Of a stretch of 20,145 nt of DNA, positions 1 through 7,796 are shown piece after piece. Source of the DNA: JBBIGV01 sp037447335 (GTDB taxonomy: Bacteria; Bacteroidota; Ignavibacteria; Ignavibacteriales; Ignavibacteriaceae); assembly GCA_037447335.1 (NCBI GenBank), contig JBBIGV010000066.1:1-20145 (forward strand), in the 5' to 3' direction. The position numbers and the translations under genes are program-made. Under the pieces are notes generated by a model, which saw only the letters and a list, made by a program, of their open reading frames with translations, was not told where the DNA came from and did no database searches. The stretch's first letter is position 1. The number at the start of each line of letters is the position of its first letter.

Positions 1-234
1 AATCCGTTTAATCCTGTTACAAAAATCATCTGGCAATCTCCGGTAGAGGGTCATCAAACTTTAAAAATCTTTGATGTGCTTGGCAGAGAGATAACAACTC
101 TGGTTAACGAAGTAAGAGCAGCCGGCATTTACGAAGTGCAATTCGAAAGCGGAGATTTACCAAGCGGAGTTTACTTCTACAGGCTTACTGCCGGCGATTA
201 TGTGCGCACAAAACAAATGATACTTATTAAGTAA
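1..234 (+). CDS. 3' end of a secreted protein with T9SS type A C-terminal sorting domain (partial)
   Basis: The frame is open from base 1 and ends in TAA at 232-234, giving the last 77 residues of a longer protein. They begin NPFNPVTKI and continue through a FDVLGREITTLVN strand, a GIYEVQF strand and a LPSGVYFYRL strand to the basic end KQMILIK. This is the usual beta-sandwich of the Por secretion (type IX) C-terminal sorting signal. In known systems the signal directs passage across the outer membrane and is removed or used for cell-surface anchoring. The cargo domain lies outside the window, so the activity of the protein cannot be told. The gene runs convergently into the lipocalin gene, with 8 bases between the stops. 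Recognition of the sorting domain is confident. That the organism is an ignavibacterium is an inference from the NPFNP style of the motif. Confidence 0.9.
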   Translation, partial: NPFNPVTKIIWQSPVEGHQTLKIFDVLGREITTLVNEVRAAGIYEVQFESGDLPSGVYFYRLTAGDYVRTKQMILIK

Positions 235-242
235 GATTTCAC

Positions 243-779
243 TCAGTGTTTCGTCATTTCGAAATCATCGGGGTTGTAACCTTGTTTTACAAGGATGCTG
301 AATGCTTCATCTAAATGTGCCTCAGAAAGTTCCGGAGAGCGGCTTAGTATCCATCCGTATTTACGATTCGAAGTACCGATTACTGCATATTGATAATCTT
401 CGTCAAGACCGATAATCCAGTAATCGCCCCAAAATGGTCGTATGCCAAGTATGCTGAAAAAGCTGACCTTAAGCTTTGCATTAGATTTCTTATCCACAAT
501 TTTCGCCACACCGTCAGCTTCATCCCTGCTGCCATCGGCTTCAATGCAGCTATTAAGAACAGAAATTCTGCCATCTTCCCGAAGATTGTATTGTGCAGTA
601 GTTCCTTCAACACAATGCCGCTGAAAACGATTTGGAATTTTTGCTATTTCATACCATAAACCGGCATATCTGTTAATATCTACATAAGTTACTGTTTCGG
701 GCGGATTACTTTTACCTTGGGCATTTAATATCGAAGTATTAAGAAGAATTGCTAAGAAAAAAAACATTATAAATTTCAT
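243..779 (-). CDS. Lipocalin family protein (Blc-like), exported
   Basis: A 178-residue protein with an N-terminal signal sequence (hydrophobic residues 3-18, then NAQ at about 19-21, a common signal peptidase I ending in this phylum). The mature part begins with the lipocalin signature Y-A-G-L-W-Y-E-I-A-K-I-P-N-R-F-Q-R (GxW motif). It continues with strands typical of bacterial Blc and apolipoprotein D relatives, including WGDYWIIGLD, YAVIGTS and YGWILSRSP. These proteins bind lipids or other hydrophobic ligands in a beta-barrel and act at the envelope. Unlike E. coli Blc, I see no lipobox cysteine, so it is probably soluble in the periplasm rather than a lipoprotein. The ATG is preceded by a good AGGGAG ribosome site. 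It lies 79 bases downstream of the helicase stop and could be last in that operon or have its own promoter. The ligand is unknown. Confidence 0.88.
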   Translation of the reverse strand: MKFIMFFFLAILLNTSILNAQGKSNPPETVTYVDINRYAGLWYEIAKIPNRFQRHCVEGTTAQYNLREDGRISVLNSCIEADGSRDEADGVAKIVDKKSNAKLKVSFFSILGIRPFWGDYWIIGLDEDYQYAVIGTSNRKYGWILSRSPELSEAHLDEAFSILVKQGYNPDDFEMTKH

Positions 780-858
780 TTTATCTCCCTTTTAATATGT
801 TTATAGAGGTTTACAGGTCTAAACAAATTAACCCGGCATAAAGTTCTGCAATGCTGAA

Positions 859-2862
859 TTAAAAATCAATATCCAGCAAGTAACCTTCTGCAAGATCCGG
901 ATTCATCTCAGCAATAAACCTTGAAGGCTTTGAAAGAGTTTTCCCCATTTCGCGGTCATACATATTCATTGGATAAGAAATGAATAAGTTTTGCTTAGCT
1001 CTGGTGGCGGCAACGTACATCAGTCTTCTTTCTTCTTCCAATGATTCAGGATTTTCAGCAGAGCGGTATGATGGAAAGAACCCTTCAACAGCATGAATTA
1101 TAAAGACTGAGTGCCATTCCAATCCTTTTGCCGAATGAATTGTTGAAAGAGTAAGAAATTCTTCTTCTTTGTCGGCTTCGCCGATATCAATTACGCTGTC
1201 AATTATCGGCTCGATGGCCATGTCTGCCAGCAAACTGTCAAGCGAGCGGTAATTTTCTGTTATGTTATGAAAAATGTCAAGATCCTTTTTCCGCTTGTTC
1301 CAGTCATCATATTTATCTTTAAAAAGAGGATAGTAGTAATCATATACCATCTGAAATTTTTCTGAGGAGTCTTTTTTAGTAGTATGAAGATTGTACAGCA
1401 GCACAAACAAGTTTGTAACTTTTTCGTTGTACCGGTTTGATGTATGATGTTCGGGGTTTGCTTTTATGGTTAATCTTGTCGTTGCAAGCTCACCCAGTAT
1501 TTTTTGTGCGGTTTTTGGTCCAACTCCTTCGTGCAGCAGTAAAACACGAAACCAGCTTACAACGTCTTTCGGATTTGCGGCGATTCTGAGAAAAGCAAGC
1601 ACATCTTTTATGTGCGCCGTTTCAACAAATTTCATCCCGCCGACTTTGATGAAAGGAATATTCGCTTTTGATAATTCTATTTCAAGATCGAACGAAAAAA
1701 AAGATGAGCGGAAGAGAACAGCAATATCATTTAATGCAACGCCCTGCTCGCGCAAATCTAGCACCTTATCCACAATAAATTTTGATTGAAGATTTTCATT
1801 TGTTGCTGCAACAATGAACGGAAGATCGCCGCCGGGCTTACGGGTATAAAGCACCTTTGTGTATTTCTCCATCGACGCATCATTTATATGATTTGCAAAA
1901 TCAAGTATGCTTTGCGTGCTTCTGAAATTTTCTTCAAGTTTGATAATCTTTACATCATCAAAGAGCTTCGGGAATTGCATGATGTTTTTGAAGTTAGCGC
2001 CTCTGAAAGAATAAATTGACTGCGAATCATCACCAACCACCATAACATTCTGACGGAGTTGGGTTAATCCAACAACAATATCTGCCTGAAGTTTGTTTGT
2101 ATCCTGGTATTCATCAACCATTACAAAGTTAATGGCAGAGAGTAATGATTTTGCACCGGGATTCATCGAGTTCAAAAAATCCCTTAAGTAAATAAGAAGA
2201 TCATCATAATCGAGAATGTTATTCTTCCGCTTGTAATCTGTAAATACTTTTTGAATATCGAGTATTCTGTCAAGTTGATCTATGAAGTGCGGATAATCGG
2301 CTTCAATAATTTCCTCAACCGTTCTTCCGGTATTAACACTCAGGCTGAAGACTTTTGCAAGTGTTCGCTTATTCGGAAATCTTTTTTCTTTTGTTATGAA
2401 TCCTGCCTGTGAACGGATAAGATTTATCACATCTTCAGTATCACCCTGATCAAGAATGGTAAACGACGGTTCCAGTCCCGCAGCTTTAGCATATTTTCGG
2501 AGAGTAAGATTGGCAAAGGAGTGGAACGTACCGCCTCTTATTTTCGCGCAGCGGTTATCGAGCAGGACAGAAGCACGGTTTATCATTTCATTTGCTGCTT
2601 TGCGTGTGAAGGTTAAAAGCAGAATGGATTCAGGTTCGTAGCCAAGCTCAACGAGGCGGGCAACACGATAAACCAGCGATCTTGTTTTCCCGGTACCTGC
2701 TCCGGCAATTATCAGGTAAGCGCCTTCAACTGCCGACGCTGCTTCATACTGGGCGGGATTAAGTTCCTGTTGATAATTAATAACAAAGCGGGCTTCGTCT
2801 TTATGTTTTTTAACAAAGCCCGCATCTTGAACTCTTTTAAGAGTGTATTTTTTTTGGATCAT
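859..2862 (-). CDS. ATP-dependent DNA helicase, UvrD/Rep/PcrA family (SF1A)
   Basis: A 667-residue 3'-5' DNA helicase/translocase. Visible SF1 motifs in order: Q-motif-like LNPAQYEAA (35-43), Walker A AGAGTGKT (53-60), motif II VDEYQDT (DE at 250-251), motif III GDDSQSIYSFRGA, motif IV LEENFRS, motif V STIHSAKGLEW, and motif VI EERRLMYVAATRAK near the C-terminus. The length is like Rep and short for UvrD/PcrA, and the chain ends soon after motif VI without an obvious long C-terminal tail. The family works in replication restart, repair and removal of proteins from DNA. Which member this is cannot be decided from motifs alone. The ATG start overlaps the stop of the upstream membrane-protein gene by 4 bases (ATGA), with a GAGGAG ribosome site inside that gene, so the two are probably translationally coupled. 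The first 30 residues before the Q-motif region are unremarkable. Confidence 0.93.
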   Translation of the reverse strand: MIQKKYTLKRVQDAGFVKKHKDEARFVINYQQELNPAQYEAASAVEGAYLIIAGAGTGKTRSLVYRVARLVELGYEPESILLLTFTRKAANEMINRASVLLDNRCAKIRGGTFHSFANLTLRKYAKAAGLEPSFTILDQGDTEDVINLIRSQAGFITKEKRFPNKRTLAKVFSLSVNTGRTVEEIIEADYPHFIDQLDRILDIQKVFTDYKRKNNILDYDDLLIYLRDFLNSMNPGAKSLLSAINFVMVDEYQDTNKLQADIVVGLTQLRQNVMVVGDDSQSIYSFRGANFKNIMQFPKLFDDVKIIKLEENFRSTQSILDFANHINDASMEKYTKVLYTRKPGGDLPFIVAATNENLQSKFIVDKVLDLREQGVALNDIAVLFRSSFFSFDLEIELSKANIPFIKVGGMKFVETAHIKDVLAFLRIAANPKDVVSWFRVLLLHEGVGPKTAQKILGELATTRLTIKANPEHHTSNRYNEKVTNLFVLLYNLHTTKKDSSEKFQMVYDYYYPLFKDKYDDWNKRKKDLDIFHNITENYRSLDSLLADMAIEPIIDSVIDIGEADKEEEFLTLSTIHSAKGLEWHSVFIIHAVEGFFPSYRSAENPESLEEERRLMYVAATRAKQNLFISYPMNMYDREMGKTLSKPSRFIAEMNPDLAEGYLLDIDF

Positions 2863-3419
2863 CTCCTCAACGCTTTCGGCTTTCCTAATATTTCGGAGAC
2901 TATTATAAACTCACGAAACGATTGTTTTTGCTTCAGCTTTGTGCGGATGTTTTTTAATTCAAGAGCGCCTGCTTCGCGCTTTCGTGTAAGCATGTCCTCA
3001 AATTTTTTCGCCTGGGCTTCAACGGAAGAATCAATCTTCTTCTTTCGTTCTTCAAGTTTTCTCTTTTCAGATTCCCATTTACTTATTTCGGGAGATTTTA
3101 AAGTAGAACGCCTCGCCTCCTGTTCTTCCTTTTTAGCTTCAATTGTTGTTCGTCTGGATGCCGGTGGAGTGTGTTCGACCTTTGCAGGATTGTACGGCTC
3201 TTCCCGGGTATCCATTTGGAACAGCTTCTCAATCTCTTTAACTATGTCATAATCTTCTTCCGTTGCTGAGCCGGATGAAGCTGCAGCAGACTGAGGCTTT
3301 ACTTCAGGCTGCTGTTCAGCTTCCTGCGGGGGGTTCTGTGGTTTTTTCTTTCTAAAGATAGAACTAAGAAAACTAATGATAATTATCAGGTAAATGAGTA
3401 ATTCAAATAAATTATCCAT
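2859..3419 (-). CDS. Hypothetical single-pass membrane protein with charged, probably coiled-coil cytoplasmic region
   Basis: I do not recognise the family. The 186-residue product has one strongly hydrophobic segment at residues 4-21, immediately followed by the basic stretch RKKK, so the rest should be cytoplasmic. A Pro/Gln/Glu-rich linker (about 26-55) leads to a highly charged Lys/Glu/Arg region (about 90-165) with heptad-like spacing that may form a coiled coil. No cysteines or catalytic motif are evident. The start is supported by AAGGA seven bases before the ATG, located inside the end of floA; one base separates it from the floA stop. It overlaps the helicase start by 4 bases. A membrane protein directly after a flotillin suggests, without proving, a role at the same membrane sites. 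The antisense frame over this gene (2770-3252) is a shadow. Confidence 0.8.
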   Translation of the reverse strand: MDNLFELLIYLIIIISFLSSIFRKKKPQNPPQEAEQQPEVKPQSAAASSGSATEEDYDIVKEIEKLFQMDTREEPYNPAKVEHTPPASRRTTIEAKKEEQEARRSTLKSPEISKWESEKRKLEERKKKIDSSVEAQAKKFEDMLTRKREAGALELKNIRTKLKQKQSFREFIIVSEILGKPKALRR

Positions 3420-3420
3420 T

Positions 3421-4407
3421 TCATTCCTTATCTTTTGTTCTTTCAGGACTTGCTATTGAATCCCGCATTTCGGTATCAGCCAAAATGTTTTTCATTTGAT
3501 AATAATCCATTACACCAAGTTTTCCAGCTCTGAATGCTTCGGCAATTGCTTTAGGAACATCTGCCTCAGCTTCAACTACACGGGCGCGCATTCGTGCTAC
3601 CTCTGCAATCATTTCTTGTTCGGAAGCAACTGCAGCAGCGCGTCTTTCTTCGGCTTTTGCACGGGCAACTTTAAGATCTGCCTCAGCCTGATCAGTCTGT
3701 AATATAGCACCGATATTTTGTCCGATATCAACATCTGCAATATCAATTGAAAGAATTTCGAATGCAGTTCCGGAATCAAGACCTCTTGATAAAACGCTCT
3801 TCGAAATTCTATCAGGGTTTTCGAGTACTTGCTTGTGATTATCGCTCGAGCCGATAGTTGAAACAATACCTTCACCAACCCTTGCAAGAATAGTTGCTTC
3901 GCCGGCACCGCCAACTAACCTTTCAATGTTTGCACGAACGGTAATTCTGGCAATAGCTTTTAACTGAATTCCATCCTTAGCAACGGCGGCAACAAGCGGC
4001 GTTTCAATTACCTTAGGAAGCACTGACATTTTAACAGCTTCCAGAACATCTCTCCCTGCAAGATCAATCGCGGTAGCTCGTTCAAAAGTTAAACCTAAGT
4101 TTGCTTTATCGGCAGAGATAAGAGCGTTAATGACTTTAATAACATTTCCGCCTGCAAGATAGTGCGCTTCAAGTTTTGCCTGATCGATTGTGATACCTGC
4201 TTTAGTTGCAGTGATCATGCTTCTTACAATTATAACCGGCGGCACTTTTCGCAGCCTCATTCCTACAAGATCGCGGACTATCTTAAGTTTTACTCCTGAA
4301 AAATATGCTGTAATGAACAGCCCGATAGGAACAAAGTAAAGGAATATGATAAGGAAAAGAAAAATTGCTATAATAATAACAAGGGATAGACCTGTAACTG
4401 CTTCCAT
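3421..4407 (-). CDS. floA: Flotillin-like protein FloA
   Basis: A 328-residue membrane scaffold protein of the FloA (formerly UPF0365, B. subtilis YqfA) family. It has a long N-terminal hydrophobic hairpin (about residues 7-38), then the family-typical RLRKVPP and ITIDQAKLEAHYLAGG stretches. A PHB/SPFH-like core follows (about 60-225), then an Ala/Glu/Arg-rich coiled coil (EERRAAAVASEQEMIAEVAR and following). FloA oligomerises in functional membrane microdomains. Start choice: the frame extends 12 bases upstream to a TTG at 4419, but that TTG is part of the ribosome site TTGGAG. The ATG at 4407, six bases after GGAG, is the better start. In Bacillus an NfeD-type protein is encoded next to FloA. 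None is seen here; instead a small membrane protein and a helicase follow in tight array. Confidence 0.95.
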   Translation of the reverse strand: MEAVTGLSLVIIIAIFLFLIIFLYFVPIGLFITAYFSGVKLKIVRDLVGMRLRKVPPVIIVRSMITATKAGITIDQAKLEAHYLAGGNVIKVINALISADKANLGLTFERATAIDLAGRDVLEAVKMSVLPKVIETPLVAAVAKDGIQLKAIARITVRANIERLVGGAGEATILARVGEGIVSTIGSSDNHKQVLENPDRISKSVLSRGLDSGTAFEILSIDIADVDIGQNIGAILQTDQAEADLKVARAKAEERRAAAVASEQEMIAEVARMRARVVEAEADVPKAIAEAFRAGKLGVMDYYQMKNILADTEMRDSIASPERTKDKE

Positions 4408-4701
4408 TAAGTTCTCCAATAATTTTTTGATATTAGCTTACTACTAATTTAATACTTTTGCAATTTAAAAGGTGCATTAAAGTTATCCCACGGAATTTTG
4501 GCAGATAATAAGGCACTTTTTCAAAATTGCAACAGCATTTAGTCAGAATAATACGTCAAATATGCTCATATTTTACAATACTGAAACTTTTTGAATCCGA
4601 AAGTGTTAAAATCAACATAATTTCTTATAATTAAAGTATTTGATTCGGGTGGTATGTTTTTTGTTTTAATCGAATTTGATATTTTTTTGCAAATAATTAA
4701 C

Positions 4702-4723
4702 AAATTGAAGAGCAGTTCAATTT
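4702..4723. repeat. Inverted repeat, 8-bp arms, upstream of clpC promoter
   Basis: AAATTGAA (4702-4709) and TTCAATTT (4716-4723) are perfect inverted arms around a 6-base loop, GAGCAG, and the right arm runs on into T residues. The stem has only two GC pairs, so a strong terminator is unlikely. It could be a protein-binding site between the two divergent promoters, or chance in AT-rich DNA. Confidence 0.3.
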
Positions 4724-4797
4724 TTACTTGATAAAATTATTAACCAAAAGTTTGATTTAAGCCGTTTTTTAAGCATTTTACCGGTGTCATCAATATC

Positions 4798-4826
4798 TTG
4801 ATTGAAGAGTTCTCAATTTATATATT
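4798..4826 (+). promoter_or_regulatory. Predicted sigma70-like promoter of clpC
   Basis: TTGATT (4798-4803) and TATATT (4821-4826) are separated by 17 bases, matching 4 of 6 and 5 of 6 consensus positions. Transcription would begin near 4833, giving a leader of about 60 bases before the clpC ATG. This is a prediction by eye. Confidence 0.5.
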
Positions 4827-4851
4827 AGTGCAACGATTTGATCAAAAAAAC

Positions 4852-4866
4852 TGTTCTGTAAGAACA
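4852..4866. promoter_or_regulatory. Palindrome TGTTCT-gta-AGAACA in predicted clpC leader
   Basis: A perfect 6-bp inverted repeat with a 3-base centre lies just downstream of the predicted clpC start point and 26 bases before the ATG. As DNA it could be an operator for a dimeric repressor; as RNA it could form a short hairpin ahead of the ribosome site. It does not match the LexA (GAAC-N4-GTTC), CIRCE or CtsR patterns that I know. Confidence 0.4.
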
Positions 4867-4892
4867 ATCATTATCTCATTAAGGAAATAGTT

Positions 4893-7415
4893 ATGGATGG
4901 AAATTTCTCGGACAGACTTCAGGATGTTATCAGATTAAGCCGTGAGGAAGCATTAAGGCTTGGGCATGATTATATAGGCACAGAGCATCTGCTGCTTGGA
5001 ATTATAAGAGAAGGGCAGGGAGTTGCTGTACGGATACTGAGGAACCTGGATTGCGACCTGATGAAACTAAAAAAAGCAATTGAAGACACAGTAAGAACCT
5101 CCGGTGGTACACTTACAATCGGTAATATACCGCTAACAAAACAAGCAGAAAAAGTTTTAAAGATAACTCAGATAGAATCTAAAATTTACAAAGCCGATGT
5201 TATAGGAACAGAACACCTTCTGCTTTCATTATTAAGGGATGAAGATAACATTGCTACTCAAATCCTTCATCAGTTCAATGTTTCATATGATGCTGCACGC
5301 TCTGAACTCAATGCGATGCTTAGCAGCAAGCACCCGAAAGGGTATTCGGGGCAGTCCGCGGCTCCGCCGGATAAAAAAGTTGAAAGAACAAAAACACCTG
5401 TGCTAGATAATTTCGGAAGGGATCTTACAAAACTCGCATTGGATGATAAACTTGACCCGGTGGTAGGACGCGAAAAAGAAATCGAAAGAGTTGCTCAGAT
5501 TCTTAGCAGAAGAAAAAAGAATAATCCTGTACTTATTGGCGAACCAGGCGTGGGCAAAACAGCAATTGCTGAAGGACTCGCACTCAGAATTGTTCAGAAA
5601 AAAGTTCCAAGAATTTTGCAGGATAAAAGAGTTGTTACACTTGATCTTGCAGGTTTGGTTGCCGGTACAAAATACCGCGGGCAGTTCGAAGAGCGAATGA
5701 AAGCGCTTATGAATGAACTTGAAAAAGCAAAAGATGTTGTTTTGTTTATAGACGAGCTGCATACCATTGTTGGCGCCGGTGGCGCTTCAGGTTCGCTCGA
5801 TGCTTCAAATATGTTCAAACCTGCACTTGCAAGAGGTGACATTCAGTGCATCGGGGCTACCACACTTGACGAATACAGAAAGTATATTGAAACAGACGGC
5901 GCGTTGGACAGAAGATTCCAGAAAGTGATGATTGATCCTCCCAGTTACGAGGAAACACTTCAGATACTCAACAACATTAAATTCAGGTATGAAGAACATC
6001 ATCATGTCCGTTATAGTAATGAAGCAATTGATGCATCGGTTCGTCTTAGCAACAGGTATATTACCGACAGGCATCTTCCCGATAAAGCCATTGACGTGAT
6101 AGATGAAGCGGGGTCCAGAGTTCACATGGGTAATTTTGAAGTTCCTAAAGAGATTCTTGACCTTGAGAATATGATTGACGAGGTAAGACAGGAAAAAGCT
6201 ACTGTTGTCAAAAGACAGGATTATGAAGAAGCAGCGCGTTTAAGAGATAAAGAACGAAATCTCCAATCAGATCTTGAGATTGCAATGCGCGAATGGGAAG
6301 CTAAAACTAAAGATATTGTTCATGATGTGAACGAAGAAGATATTGCTACAGTTGTTTCAATGATGACCGGTATTCCGGTCAACCGTGTTGCACAAACTGA
6401 ATCTGAAAAGCTTCTTAACATGGCTGAATCTTTACAGAAATACATTATAGGGCAGGATGAAGCAGTAACAAAACTTACAAAAGCAATTCGCAGAACCAGG
6501 GCAGGTTTGAAAAATCCAAACCGTCCAATCGGCAGTTTCATCTTCTTAGGTCCTACCGGTGTTGGAAAAACAGAATTGTGTAAAGCGCTTGCAAGATATC
6601 TTTTCGATTCTGAAGATGCGTTGATAAGAATCGATATGAGCGAATATATGGAAAAGTTTTCGCTCTCAAGGCTTGTTGGAGCGCCCCCCGGTTATGTTGG
6701 CTATGAAGAAGGCGGTCAGCTTACAGAAAAAGTAAGGCGTAAACCTTACAGTGTTGTCCTTTTTGATGAAATTGAAAAAGCACATCCCGATATTTTCAGC
6801 ATTTTACTGCAAGTGCTTGATGACGGCGTATTAACAGACAGCCTCGGAAGGAAAGTGGACTTCCGCAATACGATTATTATAATGACTTCCAATATCGGCA
6901 TAAAGGATATTAAGGATATTGGCTCTTTCGGATTTGGAGCTAAGTCTTCCGATGATAAATATACTTCAATGAAGTCAACGCTCGAAGAAGCAATGCGAAA
7001 ACTCTTTAATCCTGAATTTCTTAACAGAGTTGACGAAACAATCGTATTCAGAAATCTTGAGAAAGAAGATATCTTTAAGATAATTGATATTGAAGTCCGC
7101 GATCTGCTTGACAATCTTAAAGAAAATAAATTGACTCTTTCCTTTGATGAAAGCGCAAAGAATTTCCTTACTGATAAGGGATTCGATCAGAAATTCGGTG
7201 CACGCCCGCTTCGCAGGGCATTACAGAAATATGTTGAAGACCCGCTTGCAGAAGAGATCCTGCGTGGTACGTTCAAAGACGGCACTCACATCCTGGTTAA
7301 ACACAGCGAAGGCATGGAAGGGCTTGCCTTTGTAGACAGCGGTCAGGCGCCTGCTGATGTTGAAGACTCCGATAAGGAAAAAGAAAAAACCGACGAAGCA
7401 AACAACTCTGTTTAG
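4893..7415 (+). CDS. clpC: ATP-dependent Clp protease ATP-binding subunit ClpC
   Basis: An 840-residue AAA+ unfoldase of the class I Clp/Hsp100 type. It has two Clp_N repeats (about 3-145, each with an IGTEHLLL core) and a first nucleotide-binding domain with Walker A GEPGVGKT (216-223) and Walker B VLFIDELH. A middle region carries a UVR motif (DYEEAARLRDKERNLQSDLE), and a second nucleotide-binding domain follows with Walker A GPTGVGKT (553-560) and VVLFDEIEKAH. The UVR motif and short middle domain indicate ClpC rather than ClpA or ClpB. A GFG sequence at 680-682 sits where the ClpP-docking loop is expected. The C-terminus is an acidic Asp/Glu/Lys tail. ClpC feeds unfolded substrates to ClpP. 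AAGGAAAT precedes the ATG. The gene stands alone, without ctsR or mcsAB, and is closed by a strong terminator. Confidence 0.97.
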   Translation: MDGNFSDRLQDVIRLSREEALRLGHDYIGTEHLLLGIIREGQGVAVRILRNLDCDLMKLKKAIEDTVRTSGGTLTIGNIPLTKQAEKVLKITQIESKIYKADVIGTEHLLLSLLRDEDNIATQILHQFNVSYDAARSELNAMLSSKHPKGYSGQSAAPPDKKVERTKTPVLDNFGRDLTKLALDDKLDPVVGREKEIERVAQILSRRKKNNPVLIGEPGVGKTAIAEGLALRIVQKKVPRILQDKRVVTLDLAGLVAGTKYRGQFEERMKALMNELEKAKDVVLFIDELHTIVGAGGASGSLDASNMFKPALARGDIQCIGATTLDEYRKYIETDGALDRRFQKVMIDPPSYEETLQILNNIKFRYEEHHHVRYSNEAIDASVRLSNRYITDRHLPDKAIDVIDEAGSRVHMGNFEVPKEILDLENMIDEVRQEKATVVKRQDYEEAARLRDKERNLQSDLEIAMREWEAKTKDIVHDVNEEDIATVVSMMTGIPVNRVAQTESEKLLNMAESLQKYIIGQDEAVTKLTKAIRRTRAGLKNPNRPIGSFIFLGPTGVGKTELCKALARYLFDSEDALIRIDMSEYMEKFSLSRLVGAPPGYVGYEEGGQLTEKVRRKPYSVVLFDEIEKAHPDIFSILLQVLDDGVLTDSLGRKVDFRNTIIIMTSNIGIKDIKDIGSFGFGAKSSDDKYTSMKSTLEEAMRKLFNPEFLNRVDETIVFRNLEKEDIFKIIDIEVRDLLDNLKENKLTLSFDESAKNFLTDKGFDQKFGARPLRRALQKYVEDPLAEEILRGTFKDGTHILVKHSEGMEGLAFVDSGQAPADVEDSDKEKEKTDEANNSV

Positions 7416-7440
7416 AGAATTTTTTTATGGAATGTTTAAT

Positions 7441-7472
7441 AAGCGTCCCGGCTTTCGGGACGCTTTTTTTTT
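7441..7472 (+). terminator. Intrinsic terminator after clpC
   Basis: A perfect 10-bp stem (AAGCGTCCCG at 7441-7450, CGGGACGCTT at 7456-7465) closes a 5-base loop, GCTTT. It is followed by an unbroken T run through 7472. It lies 25 bases after the clpC stop and separates clpC from the pterin dehydratase operon. It is by far the clearest terminator in the window. Confidence 0.95.
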
Positions 7473-7511
7473 GATTAAATTGCAAAAGAATTTTCAATCA
7501 GTGGAGGATTT

Positions 7512-7796
7512 ATGGCTTTGCTCTCAATAGATGAGATAAATAGTAAACTTGGCAATTTAACCGGCTGGAATTACAGCGATAATCATATTCATAAAGAATT
7601 CAAACTTAAAGATTTTATTTCGGCGCTGGATTTTGTAAACAGAATCGGCACTGAAGCCGAACGGATGGATCATCATCCCGATATCTTTATTCATTCCTAC
7701 AATGAAGTTAAAATCTCAATCTCGACTCACAGTGAGGGCGGTGTTACTGAAAAAGATTTTTCACTTGCGGGCAAAATAGAAAGTCTTATTCAATGA
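7512..7796 (+). CDS. 4a-hydroxytetrahydrobiopterin dehydratase (pterin-4-alpha-carbinolamine dehydratase)
   Basis: A 94-residue protein of the PhhB/DCoH family. The family pattern is visible: E50-x3-H54-H55-P56, then Y63, H73 and D82. H54, H55 and H73 correspond to the active-site histidines. The length is normal for the family. The enzyme dehydrates 4a-hydroxytetrahydrobiopterin during recycling of the pterin cofactor of aromatic amino acid hydroxylases. In bacteria without such hydroxylases its role is uncertain, and members have been linked to molybdopterin-related functions; no hydroxylase is in this window. A strong GGAGG precedes the ATG. It is first in a tight operon: its stop overlaps the TPR gene start by 4 bases (ATGA). 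Confidence 0.93.
   Translation: MALLSIDEINSKLGNLTGWNYSDNHIHKEFKLKDFISALDFVNRIGTEAERMDHHPDIFIHSYNEVKISISTHSEGGVTEKDFSLAGKIESLIQ

Larger units (their letters stand above)
4408..4892. promoter_or_regulatory. Divergent intergenic region between floA and clpC (485 bp)
   Basis: This AT-rich gap separates the leftward floA run from the rightward clpC gene and should hold promoters for both. For clpC a good sigma70-like promoter is seen at 4798-4826 and palindromes at 4702-4723 and 4852-4866, listed separately. For floA (minus strand) I see AT-rich stretches but no promoter pair I would defend. I found no open frame with a ribosome site, no CIRCE element (TTAGCACTC...GAGTGCTAA) and no CtsR-like direct repeat, the two classical heat-shock operators of clp genes in other bacteria. 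Confidence 0.6.

Noticed and set aside
233..264. Bidirectional terminator between the T9SS cargo gene and the lipocalin gene
   Set aside because: GATTTC and GAAATC could pair, but with a loop of about 20 bases and no T run.
2848..2855. A8 run near the start of the helicase gene as a second slippage tract
   Set aside because: The frame is intact through it and eight A in an AT-rich Lys-Lys context is not notable by itself.
2770..3252. 160-codon frame on the + strand
   Set aside because: It lies antisense inside the membrane-protein and helicase genes, has no ribosome site and a biased Phe/Ser composition typical of a shadow of a Glu/Lys-rich gene.
4852..4866. LexA/SOS box upstream of clpC
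   Set aside because: The palindrome has GTTC before GAAC, the reverse of the GAAC-N4-GTTC pattern, and the spacing also differs.
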